Source: CAZVCG01 sp964626265
GTDB taxonomy: Bacteria; Pseudomonadota; Alphaproteobacteria; UBA9219
DNA length: 64,000 nucleotides
Assembly: GCA_964626265.1 (NCBI GenBank)
Contig: CAZVCG010000002.1
Span: forward strand, 1 to 64,000
Direction of reading: 5' to 3'
Within the stretch, counting starts at the first letter, position 1, and each line of letters starts with the position of its first letter. The position numbers and the translations under genes are program-made. The notes under the pieces are model-generated. The model was given only the letters and a program-made list of their open reading frames with translations, was not told where the DNA came from and searched no databases. Positions 38,553 to 48,034 of the stretch are shown here, piece after piece.

Positions 38553-39762
38553 CTATCCCTTCCTGAACATTTCCTTAATGCCACGGATGGCCTGGCGGGT
38601 GCGCTCCTCGTTTTCGATCATCGCAAAGCGCACATAGCCCTCGCCGTATTCGCCGAAGCCGATGCCGGGGGCCACGGAAACCTTGGCCTCGGCCATCAGC
38701 TTCTTCGTGAACTCCAGAGAGCCCATGGCGGCATATTGTTCGGGAATCTTGGCCCAGACGTACATGGTGGACTTCGGGTTATCGACCATCCAGCCCGCCT
38801 CGTGCAGGCCTTTGACCAGCACGTCGCGGCGCTTTTGGTATTTGGCGCAAATCTCCACCACGCAATCCTGCGGCCCTTCGAGCGCGGCGATGGAGGCCAC
38901 CTGAATCGGCGTGAACGTACCATAGTCGTTATAGCCTTTGATGCGCGTGAGTGCCGTTGTCAGCGTTTTATTGCCGACCATAAAGCCGATGCGCCAGCCC
39001 GCCATGTTATAGCTTTTGCTCATCGTGAAGAACTCGACGGCGACATCCTTGGCACCCTTGACCTGCAAGATGCTTGGGCATTTCCAGCCATCGTAACAAA
39101 TGTCGGCGTAGGCCAAATCCTGCACGACCCAGATGCCATATTCACGCGCAAGACCTACGATGCGTTCAAAGAAATCCAGTTCGACGCATTGCGCCGTGGG
39201 GTTCGCCGGAAAGTTGATGATCAACATCTTGGGTTTTGGAATGCGCGAACGGATCGCCTTTTCGAGTTCGGCGAAAAAGTCAATGCCAAGCGGAACCTGT
39301 TGAATGTCCGCGCCCGCGATGACGGGACCATAGATGTGAATAGGATAGCTGGGGCACGGCACCAGCACGCAATCGCCGCGATCGAGCGTCGCCAGCGTCA
39401 AATGAGCTATGCCTTCCTTGGAGCCGATGGTGACGATGGCTTCGGTTTCCGGATCAAGATCGACATCATAGCGGTTCTTGTACCAATGGCAGATGGCGCG
39501 TCGCAGACGCGGGATGCCTTTCGACACCGAATAGCCATGTGTGTTGGGTCGCGACACGGTTTCGNNNNNNNNNNNNNNNNNNNNNNNNNNNNNNNNNNNN
39601 NNNNNNNNNNTCTGGATTGCCCATGCCGAAATCGATGATGTCCTCGCCGCGCCGGCGGGCCGCCATTTTGAGTTCGCCGGTGATGCTGAAAACATAAGGG
39701 GGTAAGCGTTGAACGCGGGGAAAATCCTCCGGCATGGGAGGAAGGGGTAATTTGCCGTGCAT
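38553..39762 (-). CDS. Class I/II aminotransferase (AlaC/DapL-like), interrupted by an assembly gap
   Basis: PLP enzyme. The real start is ATG 39762, with aggatattgcc upstream (MHGKLPLPPMPEDF). The N-terminal part LPPYVFSITGEL and DFGMGNP is in one frame; after the N run the frame shifts (SRPNTHGYSVSKGIPRLRRA). Later VPCPSYPIHIYG, VVQDLAYADICYDG and TMSKSYNMAGWRIGFM (the PLP lysine) are intact. So about 400 residues, close to E. coli AlaC (glutamate-pyruvate aminotransferase) or LL-DAP aminotransferases. The frame break is due to the gap's wrong length, not to a mutation. Confidence 0.85.
39565..39610. other. Assembly gap of 46 N inside the aminotransferase gene
   Basis: Unknown bases. The frames on the two sides differ by one, so the true gap length cannot be 46; a value differing by one or two modulo three is needed to join the gene. 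Confidence 0.95.
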
Positions 39763-39876
39763 GGCAATATCCTTTCACGTAAGCGCCTGGAACCGTCCAA
39801 GCGACGTGCCGCCAATATGCGGACGGCCTTTAAGGGTTAGCTTTTTCAAGTGATCCGCACAAGATATTAGGGGATC

Positions 39877-39905
39877 TTGTCATTGTTTTTTCCTAAGTCT
39901 ATATT
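39877..39905 (+). promoter_or_regulatory. Sigma-70-like promoter of the M16 peptidase gene
   Basis: TTGTCA at 39877-39882 and TATATT at 39900-39905 with a 17-base spacer; both hexamers match the consensus at five of six positions. It lies 40 bases before the TTG start. The divergent aminotransferase start is at 39762. Confidence 0.6.
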
Positions 39906-39945
39906 TTAGAACCATTTTTTATCATTTGATTTATGTCAGGAGGCC

Positions 39946-41361
39946 TTGTTGGAAGAATATATTGATCGGATCACGATACTCGATAATGGCGTAAGCATAG
40001 TTACCCGCGAAATACCTTGGTCGCGCCGCATTGCTTTTCAGATCGTCGTCAAAGCCGGAAGCGCAATAGAGAAACCCGAAGAATATGGATATGCCCATTT
40101 TACGGAGCACGTTCTTCCATCACAAACTTATCTATTTTCATCATATGCCCAGCTCAACAATGCTTTCAGGGCGCTCGGATTCGGTGGTTTCAATATTTCC
40201 ACAAACATTCACTATATTAAATGCCCTTCGGGCGGAAACACAGGAAGTCCTTATTATTTTTCACCTTCAGCGTTTTCAGCGGCTCTCGATATAGTCATGG
40301 ACGTTATAGCGCGCCCACAGTTTCCTGAGAAAGGAGTAGAGGACGAGAGGCGGGGAATACTGGAAGAAATTGCAGCCGCGAAAAAAGACATCAGTCAAAA
40401 TAATGGCCGCTTATGGATGTCTTCCCTTTTCCCCAACACGTATTATGGGCGCAACGTGCTAGGCGATGAGGATTCCGTATCTAATGCTTCGCGTGATGGT
40501 CTGAAAAGTTATTGGGAAAGGAACTTTGTCGGTGAAAGAACGTTCCTTTGTGCCGCAGGAAGATTGGACCACGAACAAATAATCAGGCAAGCCAAACCTG
40601 TGCTTGGGCGTTTACCGCAAGGCACAGGCATTGTCTATAAACCGATGAAGCCGCAGCTTGCCGAATTAAGAATTCCCTATGGTGTATCATCAACGAATGG
40701 CACTGTGTCTCTATTAATGAAGAGAGCAGCCCCCTTGGTTTTCAGATATTTCCCTTCTCTCGCGGATTCATTTCCTTCGTTATCAGAACAAGTTTACATG
40801 GAACTTGTATGGCCGGGCTCTTGTACGCATTCAAAGCTAAGTATACCACGATCACTTGCAATGGCTGTTCTTGACAGCATGCTTTACGATAAACTTATAG
40901 CAAATGACCGCCTGCTTTATGGGATTAATTCATCAGGTCGCTCTGAATTAGATTATGGTTTACTTTCTGTTTATGGCCGATTTCATTGGAAAAAACAGAA
41001 TCTTGTTTTTGATTGCGTTCATGACTGCCTGAGAGAATTGGCCAATAATCCATCCGAAGAGATTATTGAAAACCTCAAAAAAGGCAAGAAATGTGAATGG
41101 GATACCTACGAGCCAACGACCCTCCATCAATCTGAAAGAATACGTGACGAATACATCGCATACGGGCGCCTTTTAACCAATGAAGAAAAATTGAACGAGG
41201 CCCTTCAGCCAACGCCGGATGACGTTAAGGGGGTCGCCCAAGAAATACTCTTGAATACTCCAGCATCTTTGTACCTGAACGGCCCTGTGGAGCGTCTGCC
41301 ATCACGCCGAAAAATTGATGCTCGTATACGGGGAACGCGGCCTGTCAGAACCCCGTCGTGA
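39946..41361 (+). CDS. M16-family zinc metallopeptidase-like protein
   Basis: 471 residues, single-chain M16 (pitrilysin/processing-peptidase) domain pair. The inverted zinc motif HFTEH (HxxEH, near residues 51-55) is intact, and the downstream glutamate region is present as DERRGILEEI (near 133-142). Starts at TTG 39946 or, more likely by spacing, the TTG at 39949 behind a perfect aggagg (39938-39943). No signal peptide. Codon use is AT-rich and unlike the core, so probably transferred. Substrate unknown. The last 17 bases overlap the convergent nitronate monooxygenase gene. Confidence 0.78.
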   Translation: MLEEYIDRITILDNGVSIVTREIPWSRRIAFQIVVKAGSAIEKPEEYGYAHFTEHVLPSQTYLFSSYAQLNNAFRALGFGGFNISTNIHYIKCPSGGNTGSPYYFSPSAFSAALDIVMDVIARPQFPEKGVEDERRGILEEIAAAKKDISQNNGRLWMSSLFPNTYYGRNVLGDEDSVSNASRDGLKSYWERNFVGERTFLCAAGRLDHEQIIRQAKPVLGRLPQGTGIVYKPMKPQLAELRIPYGVSSTNGTVSLLMKRAAPLVFRYFPSLADSFPSLSEQVYMELVWPGSCTHSKLSIPRSLAMAVLDSMLYDKLIANDRLLYGINSSGRSELDYGLLSVYGRFHWKKQNLVFDCVHDCLRELANNPSEEIIENLKKGKKCEWDTYEPTTLHQSERIRDEYIAYGRLLTNEEKLNEALQPTPDDVKGVAQEILLNTPASLYLNGPVERLPSRRKIDARIRGTRPVRTPS

Positions 41362-42772
41362 TACGTTCGACGAGTTGCTTGACCGTTGGGACGAAGCCGT
41401 TGGCATAGAACGGGTCTTCGCCAAATCTATAAGCAATCGTGCCCGCGAACATGAGTTCGCCGTCGGCATCTGCGCCATGCGCGATGTTCTGCAAAGTTTT
41501 CTGGATGCAGAACGAACGCGGGTCAGCCATGCGGCCCGTGGTAAAGTCGCCGTGCTGTGACCAGTTGGAAAACAGACACGCCGAAAGGCATCCCATGCAT
41601 GCCGCTTGATCGGCCTGTATCTGCTGGCCACATTCGGGGGTCACGAAAATCAGCGTGCTGTCGGGCGTGCGCATAGCGCGTGAAAAGCCCGCGTCAATCC
41701 ATTCCTGCGCCTTTTTACGGTCGGTTGAAGCAAGATATACGGGTTTGCCCACGGGGCCCGTTTTGAAAGCTTCAGTCAATGTATCCGTGGCTTCCGTAGC
41801 ATACGGAACCTGACGTTGCGAACGCGCTTCGAGGTCGCGCAAAAATGTGTTGTACACGGCGGACGAATAAAAACCCGTCGGCGAAAAACGGTTAAGCAGG
41901 ACATCGCCCTTTTTGACCGTGAGCAGTTTCTTTTTCCACGATTCCGGAATGGGGCTTTCCTGCGTCAGCAAGGGCCGCGTGCCGAACTGAAACGCGATGG
42001 GACCAAGCTCGGGGTTGTCGATCCAGTCCTGCCATTCGCTGAGCCACCAGACTCCGCCCGCCATGATGATCGGCACATCGCCGAGGCCATGCTCACGCAT
42101 CAACTGGCGGATGGCCAGAACGCGCGGAAACGGATCTTCGGGCTTTAAGGGGTCTTCGCTGTTCGACAAGCCGTTATGGCCGCCTGCGCGCCACGGGTCC
42201 TCATAAACTACGCCGCCCAGCAAATCGCGGTGCTTGTGAAACGATCGCAGCCAAAGCGCGCGGAAAGCGCGCGCCGAGGAAACGATAGGATAATAATAGA
42301 CATTATACTTCGCGGCGATTTCAGCGACTTTGTAAGGCATCCCCGCGCCGCAGGTGATGCCGTGGATCAGACCTTTCGCACCTTCCAAAACGCCGACCAA
42401 AACGCGTTCGGCCCCTCCCATTTCCCACAGCACGTTCACATGCAAGCGGCCTTGGCCACCCGTCAGGTCATGCGCTTTTTGGGCCTGCACGATGCCGCCC
42501 TTGATGCCGTAGGCTACGAGCTCTTCATGGCGTTCCTGCCGCGTCTTGCCTTTATAGGTTTGCGGAATGGGGTTGCCTTGCGCATCGTAGCTGTCCGCGT
42601 TCACGGCGGAAAACGTTCCCACGCCGCCCGCGGCCGCCCACGAGCCGGAGCTTGCCCCGTTCGAAACCGAAACCCCTTTACCGCCTTCGATTATGGGCAA
42701 AACTTCCTTGCCCGAGATTCGCAACGCGTTTAGTGCTTTCACTCTATTAACTTCCTTTTCCTTGATCGCCAC
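41345..42772 (-). CDS. Nitronate monooxygenase family flavoprotein
   Basis: 475 residues from GTG 42772. FMN-dependent TIM-barrel of the 2-nitropropane dioxygenase family: AAAGGVGTFSAVN near the N-terminus, LIHGITCGAGMP, VPIIMAGGVWWLSEW, and GPIAFQFGTRP. Long for the family (about 320-380 usual); the extra C-terminal part has a cysteine group ACMGCLSACLFSNW and SFCIQ that might hold an iron-sulfur cluster (inference). Likely oxidises nitronates or related compounds. Its 3' end overlaps the M16 gene by 17 bases. Confidence 0.8.
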   Translation of the reverse strand: MAIKEKEVNRVKALNALRISGKEVLPIIEGGKGVSVSNGASSGSWAAAGGVGTFSAVNADSYDAQGNPIPQTYKGKTRQERHEELVAYGIKGGIVQAQKAHDLTGGQGRLHVNVLWEMGGAERVLVGVLEGAKGLIHGITCGAGMPYKVAEIAAKYNVYYYPIVSSARAFRALWLRSFHKHRDLLGGVVYEDPWRAGGHNGLSNSEDPLKPEDPFPRVLAIRQLMREHGLGDVPIIMAGGVWWLSEWQDWIDNPELGPIAFQFGTRPLLTQESPIPESWKKKLLTVKKGDVLLNRFSPTGFYSSAVYNTFLRDLEARSQRQVPYATEATDTLTEAFKTGPVGKPVYLASTDRKKAQEWIDAGFSRAMRTPDSTLIFVTPECGQQIQADQAACMGCLSACLFSNWSQHGDFTTGRMADPRSFCIQKTLQNIAHGADADGELMFAGTIAYRFGEDPFYANGFVPTVKQLVERITTGF

Positions 42773-42869
42773 GCATTAACCAACGAAGCCGTTTTTACTT
42801 TCAGCATTTTTTGTTTACAATGCCAATGGATATTTACGAAACTTATTGTTTTAGGGCGGATCGCAAAAA

Positions 42870-43565
42870 ATGGCTCAACATAGCCCTTGTTATCCCGTTG
42901 TTCATTTAAGCTTTAAAATGCGGCAGTTCCCCTATTACCGCCAACTTCAACCCTGCCGAAAAAGGCGAATCCTTGACAAGACAAAGACCTTCAGCCGCGC
43001 GCTTAAGGGGTTGGGCGTCCCGACAATATATGTGGTTTATGGCGAAAATATCAAAAAACCTGGCTTTCTCTCCGATGTTGTCTCTCCCTCATTGTTCAGT
43101 TCCGCCAATGATGAAATTCTGAAGAGTTTGTCCGTTGCGACCTATTATCTGGCTCAAAATGATTGTCTTTACCTCGGGTCAGATAGGGATGTTTTTTCTG
43201 GGGCCTCGCCTTTTGATCCATCGCCATTGAAATTTCGGCTCGATGATCTCGGCTCCAAATTGATATTGATGTCCGGCATGGCGACCTCAAAAGAGCTTAT
43301 CGACAATGCATGGGCTGCGGTAAATCATGATTACAACATAGGAGTCGTTTACGATCTCGCCGGGGATCCGTGCTATTATCCATATGAAATGCAACCCGAA
43401 TGGCATAAGAATTATATCGCCGAGAGCCTGGGTCGTTTTGCAGAAGGTTCGCTCTTTACAAGGCGTGAAATCATTTCGTTCCTGATTAAGGCAAAACCTT
43501 ATCGCCCTTCCCACCCTACAATGCGCATTATACGGAATGCCAACAAAACACGGTGTAGGCCTTGA
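42870..43565 (+). CDS. Isochorismatase-like protein lacking the catalytic cysteine
   Basis: 231 residues. The central part (SKLILMSGMATSKELIDNAW, then YNIGVVYDLAGDP, about 136-168) matches the beta-alpha core of cysteine hydrolases of the isochorismatase fold, where the usual G-x-x-T-x-x-C-V has Glu/Leu in place of Cys-Val. DVFSGASPFDP is similar to the family's loop before this. If the fold is right the enzyme should be inactive as a hydrolase. Ribosome site agggcgga is about five bases before ATG. AT-rich, probably acquired. Alternative: an unrelated alpha/beta protein. Confidence 0.5.
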   Translation: MAQHSPCYPVVHLSFKMRQFPYYRQLQPCRKRRILDKTKTFSRALKGLGVPTIYVVYGENIKKPGFLSDVVSPSLFSSANDEILKSLSVATYYLAQNDCLYLGSDRDVFSGASPFDPSPLKFRLDDLGSKLILMSGMATSKELIDNAWAAVNHDYNIGVVYDLAGDPCYYPYEMQPEWHKNYIAESLGRFAEGSLFTRREIISFLIKAKPYRPSHPTMRIIRNANKTRCRP

Positions 43566-43593
43566 TCTGGCCGGACAAATATAGCTCCGACTC

Positions 43594-44505
43594 TTACCTT
43601 AAGGGATTTTCGTTTTCTACGCGATTGATCCCGCGCAGGCGCACGCGCTTGATGCGGTTTTGGTCAGTTGCGAGGATTTCAAAAACCAATCGGCCAGGAC
43701 CGTGAACGATCTCGCCGATTTGCGGTACATGGCCCGCAAGATGCAGCACATAACCGCCCAGCGTATCGATCGTTTCGCGTTCTTCGGGCTTGAGCACAGC
43801 GCCGACGCGCTCTTCAAACACGTCAATCTCCAGGCGACCATCCATCAGTAACGCGCCGTCGGGACGCGCAATGATATCGGGCGCGTCAGGCTCATCATGT
43901 TCGTCTTCGATCTCGCCGACGACTTGCTCGACCAGATCCTCGATGGTCACAAGGCCATCAACGCCGCCGAATTCGTCAACCACCATCGCCATGTGCTGGC
44001 GCGTTTGGCGCATTTGAAGCAAAAGCTTCGACGCCATCATCGACGGCGCGACGAACAGAACGGGCCTCAACAAGTCGGCGATGCGCTTGTTTTCGTTTTT
44101 CACAAGCGCAGCCAGAACGTCCTTCATGTGGACCATGCCGACCGTTTCGTCTAGCGTGCCGCGGTAAGCCGGAATACGGCTGTGCGCGTGTTCCATCATG
44201 CGCTCGACCAGTTCGTTAAAACCGGCGTCGGCATCGACGGCAACGATGTCCGCGCGCGGCACCATGCAATCGCCCACCGTTCGCTCGCGCAGTCTGAGTA
44301 TGTTCGACAGCAACATGCTTTCAGCGGTCGGCTTCCCTGTGGCCGCCGTGGATTCCTCGATCAATTCTTCAATGGCTTCGCGCAGAGCTTCGTCCTCGGG
44401 GCCGCCCTGCCACTTTTCGCGGGCAAGCCTCCACATTTGACGCCACCAACTTCGGGGTTCATCACCATTGCCCGAGCAGTTCTTTACAGACTTGACTTCG
44501 TTCAT
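43594..44505 (-). CDS. CorC/HlyC-type CBS domain protein
   Basis: 303 residues; two CBS domains (about 60-190; TVGDCMVPRADIVAV, GMVHMKDVLAAL, MVVDEFGGVDGLVTIEDLVE) and a C-terminal CorC_HlyC domain (MDGRLEIDVFE). No membrane part, so this is the cytosolic partner of a CNNM/CorC-type magnesium or cobalt efflux system. It sits downstream of ybeY with a four-base overlap, the usual arrangement ybeZ-ybeY-ybeX, so ybeX-like. Confidence 0.92.
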   Translation of the reverse strand: MNEVKSVKNCSGNGDEPRSWWRQMWRLAREKWQGGPEDEALREAIEELIEESTAATGKPTAESMLLSNILRLRERTVGDCMVPRADIVAVDADAGFNELVERMMEHAHSRIPAYRGTLDETVGMVHMKDVLAALVKNENKRIADLLRPVLFVAPSMMASKLLLQMRQTRQHMAMVVDEFGGVDGLVTIEDLVEQVVGEIEDEHDEPDAPDIIARPDGALLMDGRLEIDVFEERVGAVLKPEERETIDTLGGYVLHLAGHVPQIGEIVHGPGRLVFEILATDQNRIKRVRLRGINRVENENPLR

Positions 44506-45071
44506 GCCCGCTTCCGTTTCATGCGGATTTTTGGTGTCTTGGCAGAAACCGGCGCATAAGGGTCAGGGAGGCCAAGTTCGGCCATTAATTTCTTCTCCAT
44601 TCGTTCCATACGGCCCGCCGTAGCGTCCGTGAGGTGATCATACCCGAAAAGGTGCAAAAGGCCATGTATCAATAAGTGACTGATGTGATTGATGAATGTC
44701 TTGTCCTCGCACAAAGCTTCGGCTTTTGTGTACTGATAGGCCATCGCCATGTCGCCGATATAGACCGGATCCCGCCCCTTGCCCAGAAGGCGCAGTTCAG
44801 CCGCTGTAAACTGCGGAAAAGACAGGACATTAGTAGGCTTGTTCATACCCCGGTAGTCATGGTTCAGGCTCCGGACTTCCTTGTCGGATGTTAGCAGCAG
44901 CGTGGCCTGCGCGCGCTTCGCCAATAAACGATAAACTTCCGGCATGCTTGCCAGCACAAGTTCAGCAACTTTCTCAAGACGCGGTTTCAGACCGTTGATC
45001 TTTTTCCAGCGGGCATCTTGTATCTCAACGAATAGGTGGTTTTGTTTTTTTTCTGCGCGTTTCTTTTTCAT
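44502..45071 (-). CDS. ybeY: Endoribonuclease YbeY (16S rRNA maturation)
   Basis: 189 residues. The zinc site HLLIHGLLHLFGYDH (about 134-148; HGxLHLxGYDH) is complete. Acts with the ribosome in 16S rRNA 3'-end processing and quality control. The N-terminal 20 residues are very basic and the C-terminus (KTPKIRMKRKRA) extends past the core. Overlaps the corC-like gene by four bases. Confidence 0.94.
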   Translation of the reverse strand: MKKKRAEKKQNHLFVEIQDARWKKINGLKPRLEKVAELVLASMPEVYRLLAKRAQATLLLTSDKEVRSLNHDYRGMNKPTNVLSFPQFTAAELRLLGKGRDPVYIGDMAMAYQYTKAEALCEDKTFINHISHLLIHGLLHLFGYDHLTDATAGRMERMEKKLMAELGLPDPYAPVSAKTPKIRMKRKRA

Positions 45072-45077
45072 TTTGTT

Positions 45078-46040
45078 TTATTCTTTCCCTGTTGCAAGAA
45101 GCTTTTTGAGAGCCTCTTCATCTTTAATGACGAGTTCGACCGGCAACACGCTGACTTTCGTGCGAAAAGACATAGGCAGACGAACGGCATCCTTGGCGGT
45201 CGTGATCATCTGGAGTTTACGCTTGCCTGCGTGGTCGGCCAAAGTTTTCAAATCGCGTTCCGTGAACATGTGATGATCGGGGAAGCTGCGCGAGCCGTTC
45301 ACCTCCAGCCCGGCCAGACGGCATGTCGCGAAAAACTTGTCCGGATGACCGATGCCCGAAAAAGGAAAATAGGTCAGGTCTTTGGGGAAATTATCCGGCA
45401 AACGCGCCTGAAGCTCCGCCCGTATGACGGGTTTGGACAGCGTGACGGCCAAGTTATGCAGATCGTCGCCTATCAGCACGACAACGTCCACGCGCGGCAA
45501 GGCGTCGTCGAGCGTCTCGCGCAGCGGTCCCGCAGGGATGAGTTTGCCGTTGCCGATGCCTGTTTCGCCATCGATCACCAGCAAGCTTAGCGATGGTACA
45601 ATCGCAGGATTTTGAAGGCCATCGTCCAGAATAATGTGCGTTGTGCTTTTTTCGGCGGCTCTAACCGCTGCGGCCCGATCACGTCCGATCCAGCACGGCG
45701 CAACGCGCGCCAAAAGTAACGCTTCGTCACCGACTTCGTGGGCCGTATGGCGTTCCGGATCGACGCGCAGCGGTCCATGCTTGCTGCCGCCGTAGCCGCG
45801 CGAAACAAACGCAGGCTTGGCTCCCTGGCGTTTTAGCATTTCGGCAATCGCAAGAGCTGTCGGCGTTTTGCCCGCGCCGCCAGCAACAACATTGCCCACG
45901 CAAATAACCGGTATGTTCGCCTTGTAAGGTTTTGCCATGGCCCGGCGCAAACGCCCAACGCCACGGTATATCTGCCCGAGCGGCGCCAGCAAACGCGCGC
46001 GGAAATCCGGTGAGTCATACCAGAACTCAGGCGCTTTCAT
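45078..46040 (-). CDS. lpxK: Tetraacyldisaccharide 4'-kinase LpxK
   Basis: 320 residues; phosphorylates the 4' position of the lipid A precursor at the inner membrane. Walker A-like GNVVAGGAGKTPTALAIAE (about 47-65) and FVSRGYGG, VGDEALLLARVAP and HIILDDGLQNPAI are all family hallmarks. Typical length. It overlaps the waaA gene upstream by 14 bases, forming an LPS assembly pair. Confidence 0.95.
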   Translation of the reverse strand: MKAPEFWYDSPDFRARLLAPLGQIYRGVGRLRRAMAKPYKANIPVICVGNVVAGGAGKTPTALAIAEMLKRQGAKPAFVSRGYGGSKHGPLRVDPERHTAHEVGDEALLLARVAPCWIGRDRAAAVRAAEKSTTHIILDDGLQNPAIVPSLSLLVIDGETGIGNGKLIPAGPLRETLDDALPRVDVVVLIGDDLHNLAVTLSKPVIRAELQARLPDNFPKDLTYFPFSGIGHPDKFFATCRLAGLEVNGSRSFPDHHMFTERDLKTLADHAGKRKLQMITTAKDAVRLPMSFRTKVSVLPVELVIKDEEALKKLLATGKE

Positions 46041-47307
46041 GTTGCCTTCCCTTGCTTCGTTCGAGGTAAGGCGACAATAAGCCGAGAACCACGTTCAGGA
46101 CACCCCGTTTTTGCTCGACGAACGAACGGGCCGCATCGGCCATCGCGAACACGTCGCGCGGCGCGCTCATTAATTGTTCTATCCTGACTGCCAGCTCGTT
46201 AGGGCTGTGAACCTGCACCGCGCCGCCATGCGCCAGCAAGTCTTCGGCCATGTCGGCGAAGTTCGTCATCATAGGTCCGAATAGCATGGCGCACCCTAGT
46301 TGCGCGGGCTCAACGGGATTATGGCCGCCCCACACGAACGATCCGCCGACGCAAGCCAACGGGACAAGGCGGTAAAACAGGCCCATTTCACCCATCGTAT
46401 CGGCAACATAGACCGCCGTCGTCCGTGCGATATTGCTATCCAATGATCGGCGAGCGCCGAGCAATCCACGTTTCACGGCTTTTTTCAGTATCGCTTCGCC
46501 CCGCACGGGGTGACGCGGAACGATAATCGTCAGAACGTTAGGCCATATCGTTCTTAAATGCGCATGGACATCCAGCGCGATTTCATCTTCGCCCTCATGC
46601 GTGGAGGCCATTAGCCAGACAGGACGCGCGCCGATCTGGACACGGAGACGATCCAGCTCCTGCGCGTCGCACGGCAACGGCTCGGCCGCGTATTTGAGAT
46701 TGCCTGCGCACACGACGTTTTTAGCGCCAAGCGCCGTAAAACGCTCTTTTTCAGCTTCGGTCTGCGCGCAGATGAGATGAAACGCGGCCAGCATGGATTG
46801 CGCCCATTTCCTTAAGAACGACCAACGTTTGAACGACTTGGCCGACATCCGCCCATTAAGCAGAACGGCAGGGATGTTGCGTAACCGCAAAGCTTCAAGC
46901 GCGTTCGGCCACAGCTCGGATTCGACCCATAGAGCCAAATCTGGATGCCAATGATCAAGGAAGCGGGATACGTACGGCCAGCGGTCTACTGGCACATATT
47001 GATGGATGACGCTTCGCGGCAACCGCGCCGCCATCAGACCCGCAGACGTAACTGTGCCTGTGGTCACTAGCACCTGCCAGTCCTTGAAATAACGGTCGAG
47101 CGCTTCCACAAGGCTCAGAACGGACACGGCCTCGCCCACGCTCACCGCATGGCACCAGACCAGTGGACCCGGAAGCCTTTCAAGCGAGGCGTGACCATAA
47201 CGTTCAGATAAACGATTGGGGTCTTCCTTGCCCCTCAAGCGCCGCCAACGCAAATAAAGCGCGATTCCCGGCGCCCCCAGATCAGTCAATACTCGGTATA
47301 AGCCCAT
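46027..47307 (-). CDS. waaA: 3-deoxy-D-manno-octulosonic acid transferase
   Basis: 426 residues. Adds Kdo to lipid A (GT-B fold). WCHAVSVGEAVSVLSL near 50 and LLNGRMSAKSFKRW (about 151) and VGGSFVWGGHNPVEPAQLGC (about 337-356) are characteristic. The N-terminal hydrophobic segment anchors it to the inner membrane. Operon with lpxK downstream (14-base overlap). Confidence 0.95.
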   Translation of the reverse strand: MGLYRVLTDLGAPGIALYLRWRRLRGKEDPNRLSERYGHASLERLPGPLVWCHAVSVGEAVSVLSLVEALDRYFKDWQVLVTTGTVTSAGLMAARLPRSVIHQYVPVDRWPYVSRFLDHWHPDLALWVESELWPNALEALRLRNIPAVLLNGRMSAKSFKRWSFLRKWAQSMLAAFHLICAQTEAEKERFTALGAKNVVCAGNLKYAAEPLPCDAQELDRLRVQIGARPVWLMASTHEGEDEIALDVHAHLRTIWPNVLTIIVPRHPVRGEAILKKAVKRGLLGARRSLDSNIARTTAVYVADTMGEMGLFYRLVPLACVGGSFVWGGHNPVEPAQLGCAMLFGPMMTNFADMAEDLLAHGGAVQVHSPNELAVRIEQLMSAPRDVFAMADAARSFVEQKRGVLNVVLGLLSPYLERSKGRQHESA

Positions 47308-47356
47308 GCGCGAAACCTAAGCGACATGCCGCGAAGGCGCAAGATTAAGGAACTTC

Positions 47357-48034
47357 TTAGCCGTTATTGGGCGCAGTTTTCGCTGTATCCTGCAACCGCT
47401 GGCGCATCAGGTCCAACAGCCCGTCGATATTTCCGCCGCTGCGTTCGATCACGGAGGCATATTCTTGGCGCTGGGTAACGCTCATGCTAACGCCTTCAAC
47501 GACAACATCAATTATCCCCAACTTACCGTCCTTCTGGCGAAGGCGCCAATCGACTAGTGTCGGCGGAGAGCCGTCAGGATGCGTGATGTCGCTGTTCACG
47601 ATGAAATCCCGATCGCCCTCAGGGCGCACGGCCCGGACGCGAAAACCTTCACCTGTATAGAAGGCAAAACGGTCAGAGTACGATTTGACCACCAGTTCCT
47701 CAAAAAGGGTCATATATTCTTTTTGCTGTTCGGGGGTCGCAATCTGCCAATTTCGGCCTATGACGAACCGGCCGATCGTATTGAGATCAAAAGACTCCCG
47801 GAGCATCTGACGGAATTTGGCGTTACGCTGCGTAGCGTTAAGGCTCTTGTCCGCAAGGATCGCTATAGCCTTGTCGCCTAGACTCTGCACAAATTTGCCT
47901 TGTGGAGTGTTAAGAACAGAATCTTGGGAAGCCGCGCCCATAGACCCCCCTTGAGCCATGGCGGGGAGGGGTGCAATGCCCAGCAATAAGGCTATCAACC
48001 CGGCAAGAATAACGGGGCGGGACAAATTCTGCAT
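47357..48034 (-). CDS. MlaC-family phospholipid-binding periplasmic protein
   Basis: 225 residues with a signal peptide (about 1-27, ending PAMAQGG). The body matches toluene-tolerance Ttg2/MlaC proteins: FRQMLRESFDLNTIGRFVIG, FEELVVKSYSDRF and LGIIDVVVEGVSMSVTQRQEY. It carries phospholipids between outer and inner membrane in the Mla system, but mlaA, B, D, E and F are not adjacent, so a stand-alone MlaC-like or hopanoid-linked role (HpnM type) is possible. Confidence 0.87.
   Translation of the reverse strand: MQNLSRPVILAGLIALLLGIAPLPAMAQGGSMGAASQDSVLNTPQGKFVQSLGDKAIAILADKSLNATQRNAKFRQMLRESFDLNTIGRFVIGRNWQIATPEQQKEYMTLFEELVVKSYSDRFAFYTGEGFRVRAVRPEGDRDFIVNSDITHPDGSPPTLVDWRLRQKDGKLGIIDVVVEGVSMSVTQRQEYASVIERSGGNIDGLLDLMRQRLQDTAKTAPNNG

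Noticed and set aside
38490..39638. 382-codon plus-strand frame antisense to the aminotransferase
   Set aside because: Shadow of the aminotransferase that also runs across the N gap; no ribosome site.
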